64,000 nt of DNA, taken from NCBI RefSeq assembly GCF_014649775.1, contig NZ_BMTR01000009.1, positions 62,001-126,000 on the forward strand, written 5' to 3'. This document shows positions 40,483 to 51,882 of the stretch, piece by piece. Made by a program: the position numbers and the translations under genes. The stretch is from Streptomyces longisporoflavus (GTDB lineage: Bacteria; Actinomycetota; Actinomycetes; Streptomycetales; Streptomycetaceae). A model generated the notes under the pieces. That model had not been told where the DNA came from. It made no database searches and worked only from the letters and a program-made list of their open reading frames with translations. How positions within the stretch are numbered: position 1 is the stretch's first letter; each line of letters begins with the position of its first letter.

Positions 40483-40541
40483 GGCGCGCTCACGGACTCC
40501 CGCGGCGCACGTCGTACGGGCCTCCGCTTATCGTGTGGGAC

Positions 40542-40919
40542 ATGAGCGACGCGACCCCCGCCCCCGAGTCCGGCAGCAGTGACTCCCCCGATTTCGACAC
40601 CCTGACCCGTGACATCGCGGACGTCCCCGCGGTCGAGGTGATCACCACGGTCGCCGTCCACCTGATGAGCGCCGCGGCCGTGAACCTGGGCCTCGCCGAG
40701 GGCGGCGAGACCCACAAGGACCTGGACGAGGCACGCAAGCTGATCCACTCGCTCGCCGGCCTGATGGACGCGAGCGCCACGGAGATCTCCTCGTTCCACG
40801 CGGCCCCGCTGCGCGACGGCCTGAAGTCGCTGCAGCTGGCCTTCCGCGAGGCGTCCGACGTGCCGGACGAGCCGGGTCAGGGTCCGGGCGAGAAGTACAC
40901 GGGCCCGGTCTTCGGCTGA
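40542..40919 (+). CDS. DUF1844 family protein
   Basis: A 125-residue acidic soluble protein. The core DIADVPAVEVITTVAVHLMS, AAAVNLGLAEGG and ARKLIHSLAGLMDA matches DUF1844, a helical family conserved in actinobacteria beside the infC operon. The C-terminal tail is GQGPGEKYTGPVFG. The start ATG at 40542 has no clear Shine-Dalgarno sequence, and a -10-like TATCGT seven bases upstream suggests a leaderless transcript. Function is unknown. It is convergent with the SseB-like gene, ten bases away. Confidence 0.88.
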   Translation: MSDATPAPESGSSDSPDFDTLTRDIADVPAVEVITTVAVHLMSAAAVNLGLAEGGETHKDLDEARKLIHSLAGLMDASATEISSFHAAPLRDGLKSLQLAFREASDVPDEPGQGPGEKYTGPVFG

Positions 40920-40929
40920 GCCGGCCGCT

Positions 40930-41664
40930 TCACGCCGTACGTACGTAGAGGGGCTCGCCCGGTGGCGTCGCCTCGGTCGGCAGCAGTGCCAGGTCGAGGC
41001 CGCGGACCAGGCGGGCCCTCAGTGTTTCGTCGGCCGCGATGTGCCGGGCGACGCGCCGGGCGGCTTCGGCCGGGTCCGCCGCGGGGTCGATGACGAGCGC
41101 GAGGGTGCCGTCGGCGGTGCCCGCGCCGAGGTAGGCGCGCAGGACGGCCGGGTCGGCGGCGACGGCCGTGCGCACGGCGGCCGTGACGGCCGGGTCGGAG
41201 AGCGGGTCCCTGGTGTGCCGGCCCTCGGAGAGGGCGATCAGGGCCGGGCGGTTGATCTCGTACGGGACCGGGCCCGCGAGGTCGAGCACGATCGTGTCGG
41301 CCTGTTCGTGCGCCGCGGCCTGGAGCGCCTGGTGCAGGGGGACCGCGACCGGCCGGGCCTCCGGGTCCCACAGGGCGAGGGCCTCGGTGGAGGTGAACGC
41401 GGGCAGGGCCTTGCGGTCGCCGGCCTTGAGGGTGGGGACCGCCATGTCGCTGGTCTTCTCGCGGCGCAGTCCGTTCTCGTCCTCCTCGACCTCGCCGAGG
41501 ACGGCGACCACCGGGACGAGCAGCCGGGCGCCGGTGAGCGCCTCGAGGACGGGGCCGTGGGCCGTGCGGTCCGCGGCCCACGCGGTCAGGGCCGCGGTGA
41601 GCCGGGGGTCGGCAGAGCCGTCGTCATCGGAGAAGCCGGGGTCCGGGATGTTCTTGTTCGCCAC
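40930..41664 (-). CDS. SseB N-terminal domain protein
   Basis: A 244-residue soluble protein. The region LTAALTAWAADRTAHGPVLE, ARLLVPVVAVLGEV, MAVPTLKAGDRKALPAFTST and EALALWDPEARPV matches the SseB N-terminal family, often associated with secretion loci or of unknown role. The C-terminal half (VDLAGP-like DLAGPVPYEINRPALIAL and DGTLALVIDP) is a second alpha/beta domain. It starts at GTG 41664 with GGGAG upstream. It is followed by DUF1844 on the other strand, and the mycosin-like protease lies upstream on the same strand, which may hint at secretion but is not proof. Confidence 0.8.
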   Translation of the reverse strand: MANKNIPDPGFSDDDGSADPRLTAALTAWAADRTAHGPVLEALTGARLLVPVVAVLGEVEEDENGLRREKTSDMAVPTLKAGDRKALPAFTSTEALALWDPEARPVAVPLHQALQAAAHEQADTIVLDLAGPVPYEINRPALIALSEGRHTRDPLSDPAVTAAVRTAVAADPAVLRAYLGAGTADGTLALVIDPAADPAEAARRVARHIAADETLRARLVRGLDLALLPTEATPPGEPLYVRTA

Positions 41665-41716
41665 GCTCCCGACCCTATCGACCGGGGTCGCGCCGCTGCC
41701 GGGCGCGGTCGGGTCC

Positions 41717-42889
41717 CTACGGGGCGGTGCCGGGACGGGTCCCCCTGCGGCCGCGCCAGAGGCAGACCGCCGTGGCCAGGAGCGCCACGCCGAGACCGCC
41801 CGCCGCCGGGCCGACCCACCCCGCGGGTCCGCCGTCGCCGTCGTCCGTGTCCGGCCCCTGCCCGAAATACTTCTTTCCGTACGCCGCGGAGCTCAGCCCC
41901 TGAGGCTTCTTCTTGCCGCCCTCGGCGATCGCCGCCGCCGGGTCGATGAAGCCGAAGCCGTGTGAATCGTCGCGGCCGCCGCTGGGCACGTCACGGGCGG
42001 TGTCCTCCAGGAGTTCCTTGATCTGCGCCGGGGTCAGGCCCGGATGGGCGGCGCGGATCAGGGCGACGGCGCCGGAGACGAACGCCGACGCGGCGCTGGT
42101 GCCCCAGCCCTCGTAGTACTCGCGGTCGGGGTCGGCGATGACGATGTCCTTGCCGGGGGCGCTGACGGTGGCGTACCAGCGGCGGGTGGAGAAGGAGGCA
42201 CGGTCGCCGTCCTGGTCGACGGCGGTGGCGGCGATGACTCCGGGGTAGGCCGCGGGGTACGAGATGTGGTCGCCGCGCTCCCCGCCGTTGCCCGCCGACG
42301 CCACGACGACGGCGCCCTTCTTCAGGGCGTACTGGACCGCGGCGTCCTCGGCGGGTTCGGGGTGGGCGGACTTGGAGTCGTCGCCGAGGGAGAGGTTGAT
42401 GACGTCGGCGCCGTGGTCGGCGGCCCAGCGGATGCCCTCGGCCAGGGCGTTGCCCCGGGTGTTGCGGGCCTTGGAGCGGTGCGGGTCGCCGTCCTCCAGG
42501 ATCACGCGGATCGGCAGGATCCTGGCCTCCGGGGCGATGCCGAGCACGCCGTCGCCGTTGCCCGCGCCGTGTCCGTGACCCGCGATGATGCCGGCCATGG
42601 CGGTGCCGTGCCGGGCCCAGGAGCGGTCGCCCTTCCTGGCCCCGAAACCGACCATGTCCTTGCCTTCGAGGACGCTGCCGGTCAGGTCGGGGTGGTCGCG
42701 GTCTATGCCGGTGTCCAGGACGGCGACGGTGATGCCCTTGCCCTTGGTGGTCTGCCAGGCGCGGTCGGTGTGCATGGCGTCGAGGGCCCACTGCTGGGCG
42801 CGTATGCCGTCGTCGGCGTGCGCGGTGGCGGGCATGAGGACGAGTGCCGCGGCGAGTGCGGCGGCGATGGCCGGCCTGCGGGATCTCAT
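41717..42889 (-). CDS. Secreted, membrane-anchored subtilisin-like serine protease (mycosin type)
   Basis: A 390-residue S8 protease. A signal peptide (RPAIAAALAAALVLMPATAHA) precedes a catalytic domain with Asp in ITVAVLDTGIDRDHPDLTG, His in WARHGTAMAGIIAGHGHGAG, Asn in VVASAGNGGERG and Ser in GWGTSAASAFVSGAVALIRA. The tail has a linker and one membrane span (AAGGLGVALLATAVCLW) with a basic end (RGRRGTRPG), the layout of MycP mycosins of type VII secretion. However, no EccB/C/D/E or WXG100 gene is in this window. It starts inside the last codon of the upstream proline-rich gene (ATGA), so the two are translationally coupled. Confidence 0.9.
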   Translation of the reverse strand: MRSRRPAIAAALAAALVLMPATAHADDGIRAQQWALDAMHTDRAWQTTKGKGITVAVLDTGIDRDHPDLTGSVLEGKDMVGFGARKGDRSWARHGTAMAGIIAGHGHGAGNGDGVLGIAPEARILPIRVILEDGDPHRSKARNTRGNALAEGIRWAADHGADVINLSLGDDSKSAHPEPAEDAAVQYALKKGAVVVASAGNGGERGDHISYPAAYPGVIAATAVDQDGDRASFSTRRWYATVSAPGKDIVIADPDREYYEGWGTSAASAFVSGAVALIRAAHPGLTPAQIKELLEDTARDVPSGGRDDSHGFGFIDPAAAIAEGGKKKPQGLSSAAYGKKYFGQGPDTDDGDGGPAGWVGPAAGGLGVALLATAVCLWRGRRGTRPGTAP

Positions 42890-44562
42890 GAGGGCTTCTC
42901 CGTGGCCGCGATGGTCTTGCGCAGGCGCCGCTCCACGCGGTCGGCGATGCCCTGGGCCTCGTGGCCGAGGCCCGCCTGGGCGGGGGCAGTGGTGGCGGAG
43001 GTCTTCATGGCCTCTTCGGCGGGCTCGGGTTCGGTGAGTGTGCGGCCGTCGGCGAAACCCGAGACGGAGAAGGCGACGACGGGGGCGTCCGGGAGCACGG
43101 ACACGGTCCAGGAGGCGCGCTGGGCGTCGCCGAAGCCGGCGGCCGGGGTGCCCTTGGCCGCGTACGGCCGTGGCATAAGGTCGGGGCGCCGGTCGAGGCC
43201 CTCCTCCGTGAAGCGGGTGCGCAGGGAGCGCATCGCGTCGGCGTCCGCCTTGGTGAACAGCAGGCCCACGGTGGTGACATGGCTACGGGTCGCGTCCGTG
43301 TACGTGGCGCGAAGCAGCCGGAGGCAGCCCGCGGGGGCGAGGGCCTTGCGCAGGAGCGGGTCGAAGGCGTTCTTGCAGGTGCTGTCGGGGGCGACGGCGA
43401 TCCGGGTCCAGGCGCGGTCGGCTCCGCCGGGGCCCGCGCCCTCTCCCTTGATGGTGGTCGGGAAGAGCTCGTCGACGGGCACGCTGTGCCAGAGCTGTCC
43501 CGCGACGGCGTACGCGTCACGTGTGACGCCCGGCCCCTCGTCACTCCCGGTCAGCCAACTCCCGGTGGCCGCGCCCCCGATGAGTCCGAGGCCGAGCACG
43601 AAGCAGGCGGCGGCCGCAGTCACGCGGGGCTGCGCCCAGCCGCGGACGGGCCGCAGACGCGTGGTGCTGTCGTCGTACATCGCGGGCCGGGCGAACGACA
43701 CGAAGGGCCGTCCCGCTCCGGGCCCGGGCGTCAGGTCGACGGCGCCGACCGCGCGGCGAGCGGCGGCGGTCCGCCGTGCCGGGGCGGATATGGACTCGGA
43801 CTCGGGGCGCCCGGATATGCCCCCGGTCGCCGGGGGCACCGGCGGCCGGGGCGGAACGTCCGCGGCGGGCCGCTTGCCCCCCGCTGCTGCCGGGGCGGGG
43901 GTCATCGCTGACGGCGGCGGCGTATCGGGAAAGCGCGCGGACGCGGGCGGCGGGGGCGGCGAGGCCTCCGCGTCTACGCCGACATCAGAGGACACCACGG
44001 GCTCGGGCTTCCGCACCCGATCAAAGGGAGCAAGAAGCTCCCCGAGCAGGGACTCCCGATCCCCTTCACCCGACACGGACTGCTCATCGCCGTCGTCGTC
44101 CGCGGACGACGGGCCGGGCGGCGGGGTGTCCGGGAAGCGGGCGGAGGCGGGCGGTGGGGGCTCCGTCGGGGCGGGGGGCTCGGCGGGCCGGTCGCTCGTC
44201 GATGACAAGTCCGTCGGACGCATTCGCGGGATAGGGGGCACCTCCGCAGAGGGGCGCTGTCCAGCGGGCCGGTCCTGCGCCGACGACGCCGGCGGGTGCG
44301 TGTCCGGGAAGCGGGTGGAGGCGATGGGTGGGGCTTCTGCGGGTGCGGGGGGCTCGGCGTTCCGGTCGGCCGTCGACGACGCCGGGGGCGTGGTCGGGGA
44401 GCCCGTGGGTGCCTGTGGTGGGGTGGGGGGTTCGGGGGTTTTGTCGGGTGGTGGGGGGGAGTGCGGTGCGCGCGCTTCCGGGGAGCGGGTGGGCGGGGTC
44501 GTGGGGCGAGGGGGTGTTGTGGGACGTGGCGGGACGGGAGCCCGTCGCGCTTCCGTGCTCAT
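42886..44562 (-). CDS. Proline-rich single-span membrane protein with extracytoplasmic domain
   Basis: A 558-residue protein. Residues 1-260 are disordered and rich in Pro, Ala and Ser, with three copies of the motif AS(A/T)RFPDT(H/P)PP at about residues 81, 139 and 207, two of them within longer repeats that start D-R-x-A-E-P-P-A-P. A membrane span is at about 314-334 (VTAAAACFVLGLGLIGGAA). The outer 220 residues contain two cysteines (STCKNAFDPLLRKALAPAGC), LRATYTDATRSHVTTVGLLF and a closing amphipathic helix. No enzyme motif is seen. Its coupling to the mycosin-like protease suggests it is the partner or substrate. Confidence 0.8.
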   Translation of the reverse strand: MSTEARRAPVPPRPTTPPRPTTPPTRSPEARAPHSPPPPDKTPEPPTPPQAPTGSPTTPPASSTADRNAEPPAPAEAPPIASTRFPDTHPPASSAQDRPAGQRPSAEVPPIPRMRPTDLSSTSDRPAEPPAPTEPPPPASARFPDTPPPGPSSADDDGDEQSVSGEGDRESLLGELLAPFDRVRKPEPVVSSDVGVDAEASPPPPPASARFPDTPPPSAMTPAPAAAGGKRPAADVPPRPPVPPATGGISGRPESESISAPARRTAAARRAVGAVDLTPGPGAGRPFVSFARPAMYDDSTTRLRPVRGWAQPRVTAAAACFVLGLGLIGGAATGSWLTGSDEGPGVTRDAYAVAGQLWHSVPVDELFPTTIKGEGAGPGGADRAWTRIAVAPDSTCKNAFDPLLRKALAPAGCLRLLRATYTDATRSHVTTVGLLFTKADADAMRSLRTRFTEEGLDRRPDLMPRPYAAKGTPAAGFGDAQRASWTVSVLPDAPVVAFSVSGFADGRTLTEPEPAEEAMKTSATTAPAQAGLGHEAQGIADRVERRLRKTIAATEKPS

Positions 44563-44700
44563 GCACCCCCCGTTTCCTCGCTCTTCTGCGCGTAACTCTA
44601 AAGGCAGATTCCGGTCCCGAGGGAACCAGTCCGGAGCCTCGGGCGATCTGCCCGGATCATCCCCCTACCCTCGGGTAATCCCGTCTGGCAGGCTTCGGCC

Positions 44701-45918
44701 ATGACCTCCCGTGCAGCAGACCGGGCCCGCTACGAGCGGGCCACAGCACACCTCGACGCCCCCGTCGCGATCGTCGATCTGGAGGCATTCGACGCCAATG
44801 CCGACGACCTCGTACGGCGGGCCGCGGGCAAGCCGATCCGGGTCGCGAGCAAGTCCGTGCGCTGCCGGGCGCTGCTGGAACGCGTCCTGGCCCGTGACGG
44901 TTTCGCCGGGATCATGTCCTACACGCTCGCCGAGTCCCTGTGGCTGGCCCGGTCCGGGTTCGACGACGTCCTGCTCGCCTACCCCTCCGCCGACCGCGCC
45001 GCCTTCGCCGAGCTGACCTCCGACCCGAAGCTCGCGTCATCGGTGACCGTGATGATCGACGACCCGGCGCAGCTGCGGCTCATCGACGAGGCCAGGGACC
45101 AGGGCGGAGGCGGGCGCGGGCGCGAAGAGGTGCGCGTCTGCCTGGAGTTGGACACCTCGCTGAAGGTGCTCGGGGGGCGGGTGCGGATCGGCGCGCTGCG
45201 TTCCCCTCTGCACTCCCCCGCCCAAGTCGCCGCGCTCGCCCGCGCCGTGAACCGGCGGCCGGGTTTCCGGCTCGTGGGCGTGATGGCGTACGAAGGGCAT
45301 GTGGCCGGGGTCGGTGACGCGGTCGCCGGCCGGCCCGCGCGCTCGCGGGTGATCCGGCTGATGCAGGCCGCGGCCCGCAGGGAGCTCGCCGCGCGCAGGG
45401 CCGAGACCATCCGCGCGGTGCGGGCGGTCGCGCCGGACCTGGAGTTCGTCAACGGCGGCGGCACCGGCAGCGTGCAGCACACCGCGGCCGAACGCGCGGT
45501 GACCGAGATCGCCGCCGGGTCGGGCCTGTACGTACCGCGCCTCTTCGACAACTACACGTCGTTCAGCGGGCGTCCGGCCGCGCTGTACGCCCAGCCCGTC
45601 GTGCGCCGCCCCGGCGTGGGCACGGTGACCGTACTCGGCGGCGGCTACCCCGCCTCGGGTGCCGCGGGCCCCGACCGGTCCCCTGTGCCGTACCTCCCGG
45701 AAGGGCTGCGCTACGACCCGCAGGAGGGCGCGGGCGAGGTGCAGACCCCGCTGCTCGGTTCGCCCGCGGACGATCTGCTGATCGGCGACAAGGTGTGGTT
45801 CCGGCACGCCAAGGCCGGGGAGTTGTGCGAGCGGTTCGACACGCTCCACCTCGTCGAGGGCGACCGCGTGACGGCCACCGCGCCGACGTACAGAGGAGAG
45901 GGCCACACTTTCCTGTGA
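44701..45918 (+). CDS. PLP enzyme of alanine racemase N-terminal / D-threonine aldolase type
   Basis: A 405-residue fold-type III PLP enzyme. The Schiff-base lysine is expected in GKPIRVASKSVRCRALLERV. Barrel strands follow in VRVCLELDTSLKVL, FRLVGVMAYEGHVAG and LEFVNGGGTGSVQHTA. The C-terminal domain has GDKVWFRHAKAGELCERFDT, matching the His/Cys metal site of D-serine dehydratase and D-threonine aldolase relatives. It probably acts on a D-amino acid or beta-hydroxy amino acid as deaminase or aldolase; the substrate is not defined. It stands alone, between divergent or convergent neighbours. Confidence 0.85.
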   Translation: MTSRAADRARYERATAHLDAPVAIVDLEAFDANADDLVRRAAGKPIRVASKSVRCRALLERVLARDGFAGIMSYTLAESLWLARSGFDDVLLAYPSADRAAFAELTSDPKLASSVTVMIDDPAQLRLIDEARDQGGGGRGREEVRVCLELDTSLKVLGGRVRIGALRSPLHSPAQVAALARAVNRRPGFRLVGVMAYEGHVAGVGDAVAGRPARSRVIRLMQAAARRELAARRAETIRAVRAVAPDLEFVNGGGTGSVQHTAAERAVTEIAAGSGLYVPRLFDNYTSFSGRPAALYAQPVVRRPGVGTVTVLGGGYPASGAAGPDRSPVPYLPEGLRYDPQEGAGEVQTPLLGSPADDLLIGDKVWFRHAKAGELCERFDTLHLVEGDRVTATAPTYRGEGHTFL

Positions 45919-45939
45919 CGCGTAACGCGTGACGGGTCG

Positions 45940-46902
45940 TCAGGGCGTCGCGCCCACGCTGTTGCCCACGCCGCCGCCCGTGTCGCTGTCCCCGACGGCG
46001 CGGATCCCCTTGGTGATCTTCTCCATGTCGGAGAGCGGCGGCGCCCCGTCCGCGGCGTCGATGGCGAAGCGGATGATGACCGGCGCCTCGGACCCCACGC
46101 TGGAGGGGAAGACGAGGGACTGGACGTATCCGCCCTCGCCCTTCTCCGTGTGCACACGCCAGCGCACGAGATAGCCCGCGCGGCCCGCCACCGCCACCGT
46201 CCCCTCCTTGACGGTCTCGTGGCGCTTGATGCCGCCGAAGGGCTGCTGGCCGACCCGGTCCTCTTCGTACGCCCGGTCCGCCGCGTCCTTGATGTCGTTC
46301 TCGGCCAGCGCCTTGGCCGAGCGTTCGTCGGTCGCCGTCGACGTGCGCGAGTAGACCGTGCCGTGGCGGCAGAGGCTGCCCTCGCCGGGGCAGTCGTAGA
46401 CGTCCGGAGTGCGGACGGTCGGATCGCCGCCGACCGTGCTGTCGGCCTTCTCCCAGCCCTCGGGCACGGGGATCGTGATGCCGTTGAGCTGGTCGACGAG
46501 GGTGGAGGGGTCCGGGTCGGGCGCCGACGTGGTGGGCGTCGGCGAGGTCGTCGTGGGAGATTCCTCCGGCTCCGCCGTGGTCGGCGCGACCGGGCCGCTC
46601 CGCGGGTCACCCTCGTCCTTGCCCAGGAGCACGACGCCGGTGACGATCGAGGCGACAAGGACGACCCCGGCGGTGGCCAGTGCCACCACCTTGGCCCGGC
46701 CGCCCGACCGGGTCCCCGGAACCGGCCGCACCCCGGTCGGTGCCTGCGGCGGACCGAACCCCGGCTGCGCCCGGCCCATGAGCGGGGCTTCGGGCGCACG
46801 CCGGTGCTCGGTCCACGCCGAGCCGTCCCACCAGCGCTCGACGGGCTGGGCCGGCGGGGCCGACGGGTCCGGGTACCAGCCGGGCGGAGGCGTCATGCTC
46901 AT
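45940..46902 (-). CDS. DUF2510 membrane protein with outer domain
   Basis: A 320-residue protein. It starts MSMTPPPGWYPDPSAPPAQP and continues VERWWDGSAWTEHRR, the DUF2510 zinc-ribbon-like motif. A membrane span is at about residues 72-92 (VVALATAGVVLVASIVTGVV). A Thr/Pro/Ser-rich linker follows (about 100-130), then an extracytoplasmic domain of about 180 residues starting LNGITIPVPEGWEKA with two cysteines (YDCPGEGSLCRHG). The outer domain resembles serine/threonine-kinase-associated sensor or lipoprotein-like domains of actinomycetes but has no recognised activity. The stop is 22 bases from the convergent PLP-enzyme gene. Confidence 0.8.
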   Translation of the reverse strand: MSMTPPPGWYPDPSAPPAQPVERWWDGSAWTEHRRAPEAPLMGRAQPGFGPPQAPTGVRPVPGTRSGGRAKVVALATAGVVLVASIVTGVVLLGKDEGDPRSGPVAPTTAEPEESPTTTSPTPTTSAPDPDPSTLVDQLNGITIPVPEGWEKADSTVGGDPTVRTPDVYDCPGEGSLCRHGTVYSRTSTATDERSAKALAENDIKDAADRAYEEDRVGQQPFGGIKRHETVKEGTVAVAGRAGYLVRWRVHTEKGEGGYVQSLVFPSSVGSEAPVIIRFAIDAADGAPPLSDMEKITKGIRAVGDSDTGGGVGNSVGATP

Positions 46903-46939
46903 CCCGGCACTCTAGGACGTGCCCTGAAGATCAGGACAG

Positions 46940-48250
<1,311 letters not shown>

Positions 48251-48278
48251 GGACCGTACATCAATCTCGTGGGCCCGG

Positions 48279-49601
<1,323 letters not shown>

Positions 49602-49625
49602 GAACACACTCCCGTGTTTACGCAG

Positions 49626-49657
49626 GTCAGCCGGGCGTCGTGCGACGCCCGGCTGAC
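49626..49657 (-). terminator. Strong hairpin ending the glnA-aldehyde dehydrogenase-SDR operon
   Basis: GTCAGCCGGGCGTC (49626-49639), loop GTGC, and GACGCCCGGCTGAC (49644-49657) form a perfect 14-bp stem between the SDR stop (49714) and the HAD gene start. Confidence 0.75.
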
Positions 49658-49713
49658 GGGGTGGTGGCCGGAGGATGAACTGCCCGGGCGGTCGGATCAC
49701 ACGGGCGGTCGGA

Positions 49714-50496
49714 CTACACGGGCGTGACGTACGCGCCCGAGATGCCGCCGTCGACCAGGAAGTCCGTGGCGTTCACGAACGAGGAGTCGTCGCTGGCGAG
49801 GAACGCCACGGCGGCGGCGAGCTCGTCGGCCTCGGCGAAACGGCCCACGGGGATGTGGACGAGGCGCCGGGCGGCCCGCTCGGGGTCCTTGGCGAAGAGC
49901 TCCTGGAGCAGCGGGGTGTTGACCGGGCCCGGGCAGAGGGCGTTCACCCGGATGCCCTCGCGGGCGAACTGGACGCCCAGCTCGCGGGACATGGCGAGGA
50001 CGCCGCCCTTGGAGGCCGTGTACGAGATCTGGGACGTCGCCGCACCCATCCTCGCCACGAAGGAGGCGGTGTTGATGATCGAGCCCTTGCCCTGGCGCCG
50101 CATGTAGGGGATGGCGGCCTTGCAGCACAGGTAGACGGAGGTGAGGTTGACCTCCTGGACGCGCTTCCAGGCCTCAAGGCCCGTGTCCAGGATGGAGTCG
50201 TCGTCCGGCGGCGAGATGCCCGCGTTGTTGAAGGCGACGTCGACCGAGCCATAGGTGTCGTACGCCGTCTTGAAGAGCGCCTCGACCTGCTCGGCGTCGG
50301 TGACGTCGACCTTGACGAAGATCCCGCCCACCGCGTCGGCCGCCGCCTTGCCCGCGCTCTCGTCGATGTCGCCGCAGACGACGTGCGCACCCTCGGAGGC
50401 GAGGCGGCGCGCGGTGGCCAGGCCGATGCCGCTGCCCGCGCCGGTGATGACGGCGGTGCGGCCCACCAGGCGGCGGCAGATGTTTGCGTCGGTCAT
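49714..50496 (-). CDS. Short-chain dehydrogenase/reductase (SDR)
   Basis: A 260-residue classical SDR. The NAD(P) motif is TAVITGAGSGIGLATARRLA, with GDIDES after beta-2 suggesting NAD preference. NNAGIS follows, and the active site is in SQISYTASKGGVLAMSREL (Tyr-x-x-x-Lys). The C-terminal PGPVNTPLL and TDFLVDGGISGAYVTP are typical. It lies five bases after the aldehyde dehydrogenase gene. In this operon it could oxidise the alcohol group of a gamma-glutamylated amino alcohol to the aldehyde. That step is inferred from context. Confidence 0.9.
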   Translation of the reverse strand: MTDANICRRLVGRTAVITGAGSGIGLATARRLASEGAHVVCGDIDESAGKAAADAVGGIFVKVDVTDAEQVEALFKTAYDTYGSVDVAFNNAGISPPDDDSILDTGLEAWKRVQEVNLTSVYLCCKAAIPYMRRQGKGSIINTASFVARMGAATSQISYTASKGGVLAMSRELGVQFAREGIRVNALCPGPVNTPLLQELFAKDPERAARRLVHIPVGRFAEADELAAAVAFLASDDSSFVNATDFLVDGGISGAYVTPV

Positions 50497-50501
50497 GGTG
50501 C

Positions 50502-51875
50502 TCAGGCCTCCGGGCTTTCCGTGCTGATGAAGACGTTCTTGGTTTCCGTGAATGCGGCGAGCGCGTCCGGGCCCAGTTCGCGGCCGAGACCGGACTGCTT
50601 GTAACCCCCGAACGGGGTCCAATAGCGCACGCTGGAGTGCGAGTTGACGGAGAGGTTCCCGGCCTGGACGGCCCCGGACACGCGCAGCGCCCTGCCGACG
50701 TCCCGCGTCCAGATCGACCCGGACAGGCCGTACTCGGTCGCGTTGGCGAGGCGGATCGCGTCGGCCTCGTCGTCGAAGGGCAGGACGACGGCGACGGGTC
50801 CGAAGACCTCCTCCGTCGCCACCGGGGACTCGGGGCCGGCGTCGGCGTCGGCTTCGGTGAGGAGCGTCGGCGGGAACCAGAAGCCGGGACCTTCGGGTGC
50901 CGTGCCGCGGATTCCGGCGCCGGAGGGCACGTACGAGCGCACGCGCTCCAGCTGGGCCCTGGAGATCAGCGGGCCCATCTGGGTCTTCTCGTCGGACGGG
51001 TCACCGACGACGACCGACTCGATCGCGGGCCGCACGATCTCCAGGAAGCGGTCGTAGACCGAACGCTGGACGAGGATGCGGGTACGGGCGCAGCAGTCCT
51101 GGCCGGAGTTGTCGAGGTACGACATGGGGGCGGCGAGGGCGGCGGCCTCCACGTCGGCGTCGGCGAAGACGATGTTGGGGCTCTTGCCGCCGAGTTCGAG
51201 CGTCAGGCGCTTCACGCGGTCGGCGCACTTGGCCATGATCTGCTTGCCGACGCGGGTGGAGCCGGTGAAGACGATCTTGGCTACGCCGGGGTGCTCGACG
51301 AGGGCGTTTCCCGCGACGTCCCCGGCGCCGGGCAGGACCTGGAAGAGGCCCTCGGGGAGACCTGCCTCCAGGGCGAGTTCGGCCAGGCGCAGGGCGGTGA
51401 GCGGGGTCGTCTCGGCGGGCTTGAGGATGACCGCGTTGCCTGCCGCGAGGGCGGGGGCCGTGCCCCAGGCGGCGATCGGCATCGGGAAGTTCCAGGGGGC
51501 GATGACGCCGACGACCCCGAGGGGTTCGAGGATCGTGACGTTCAGGCCGCCGGGCACGGGGATCTGACGGCCGCTCAGCCGCTCCACTCCCCCGGCCGCG
51601 AAGTCGAGGAGATCGCGGACGTTGCCGGCCTCCCAGCGGGCGTTGCCGATGAGGTGACCGGCTTCGCGGACCTCCAACTGGGCGAGTTCTTCCAGATGTT
51701 CGTCGACGACGGCCGCGAAGCGGCGGAGCAGCCGGGCGCGGTCGGCGGGGGCGGTGGCGGCCCACTTGGTCTGGGCCCCGGCGGCGCGTACGACAGCGGC
51801 GTCGACGTCCTGCGCGGTGGCGGCGGGGACGGTCGCGACGACCTCTTCGGTCGCCGGATTCAATACCTCGAGCAA
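50502..51875 (-). CDS. NAD(P)-dependent aldehyde dehydrogenase
   Basis: A 457-residue enzyme oxidising an aldehyde to the acid. Motifs: VIAPWNFPMPIAAWG with the catalytic Asn, GNAVILKPAETTPLTALRL (cofactor), VFTGSTRVGKQIMAKCADR, LELGGKSPNIVFADADV with the general-base Glu, and the nucleophile cysteine in NSGQDCCARTRIL. The end GGYKQSGLGRELGPDAL is family typical. The start appears to be TTG at 51875 (LLEVLNPATEE), five bases after GAGG and just past the glnA-like stop. It is predicted to act after the SDR on a gamma-glutamylated intermediate. Confidence 0.92.
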   Translation of the reverse strand: MLEVLNPATEEVVATVPAATAQDVDAAVVRAAGAQTKWAATAPADRARLLRRFAAVVDEHLEELAQLEVREAGHLIGNARWEAGNVRDLLDFAAGGVERLSGRQIPVPGGLNVTILEPLGVVGVIAPWNFPMPIAAWGTAPALAAGNAVILKPAETTPLTALRLAELALEAGLPEGLFQVLPGAGDVAGNALVEHPGVAKIVFTGSTRVGKQIMAKCADRVKRLTLELGGKSPNIVFADADVEAAALAAPMSYLDNSGQDCCARTRILVQRSVYDRFLEIVRPAIESVVVGDPSDEKTQMGPLISRAQLERVRSYVPSGAGIRGTAPEGPGFWFPPTLLTEADADAGPESPVATEEVFGPVAVVLPFDDEADAIRLANATEYGLSGSIWTRDVGRALRVSGAVQAGNLSVNSHSSVRYWTPFGGYKQSGLGRELGPDALAAFTETKNVFISTESPEA

Positions 51876-51882
51876 GGGTGCC

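Larger units (their letters stand above)
40152..40541. other. Long divergent intergenic region: infC leader and DUF1844 promoter
   Basis: 390 bases. Reading toward infC it holds an inverted repeat (40452-40482), a hairpin with loop AUCAC (40287-40301), an intrinsic terminator with U-tract (40233-40265) and the infC ribosome site. Toward the DUF1844 gene, TATCGT at 40529-40534 is a possible -10 element seven bases before the ATG, which would give a leaderless mRNA. Confidence 0.5.
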
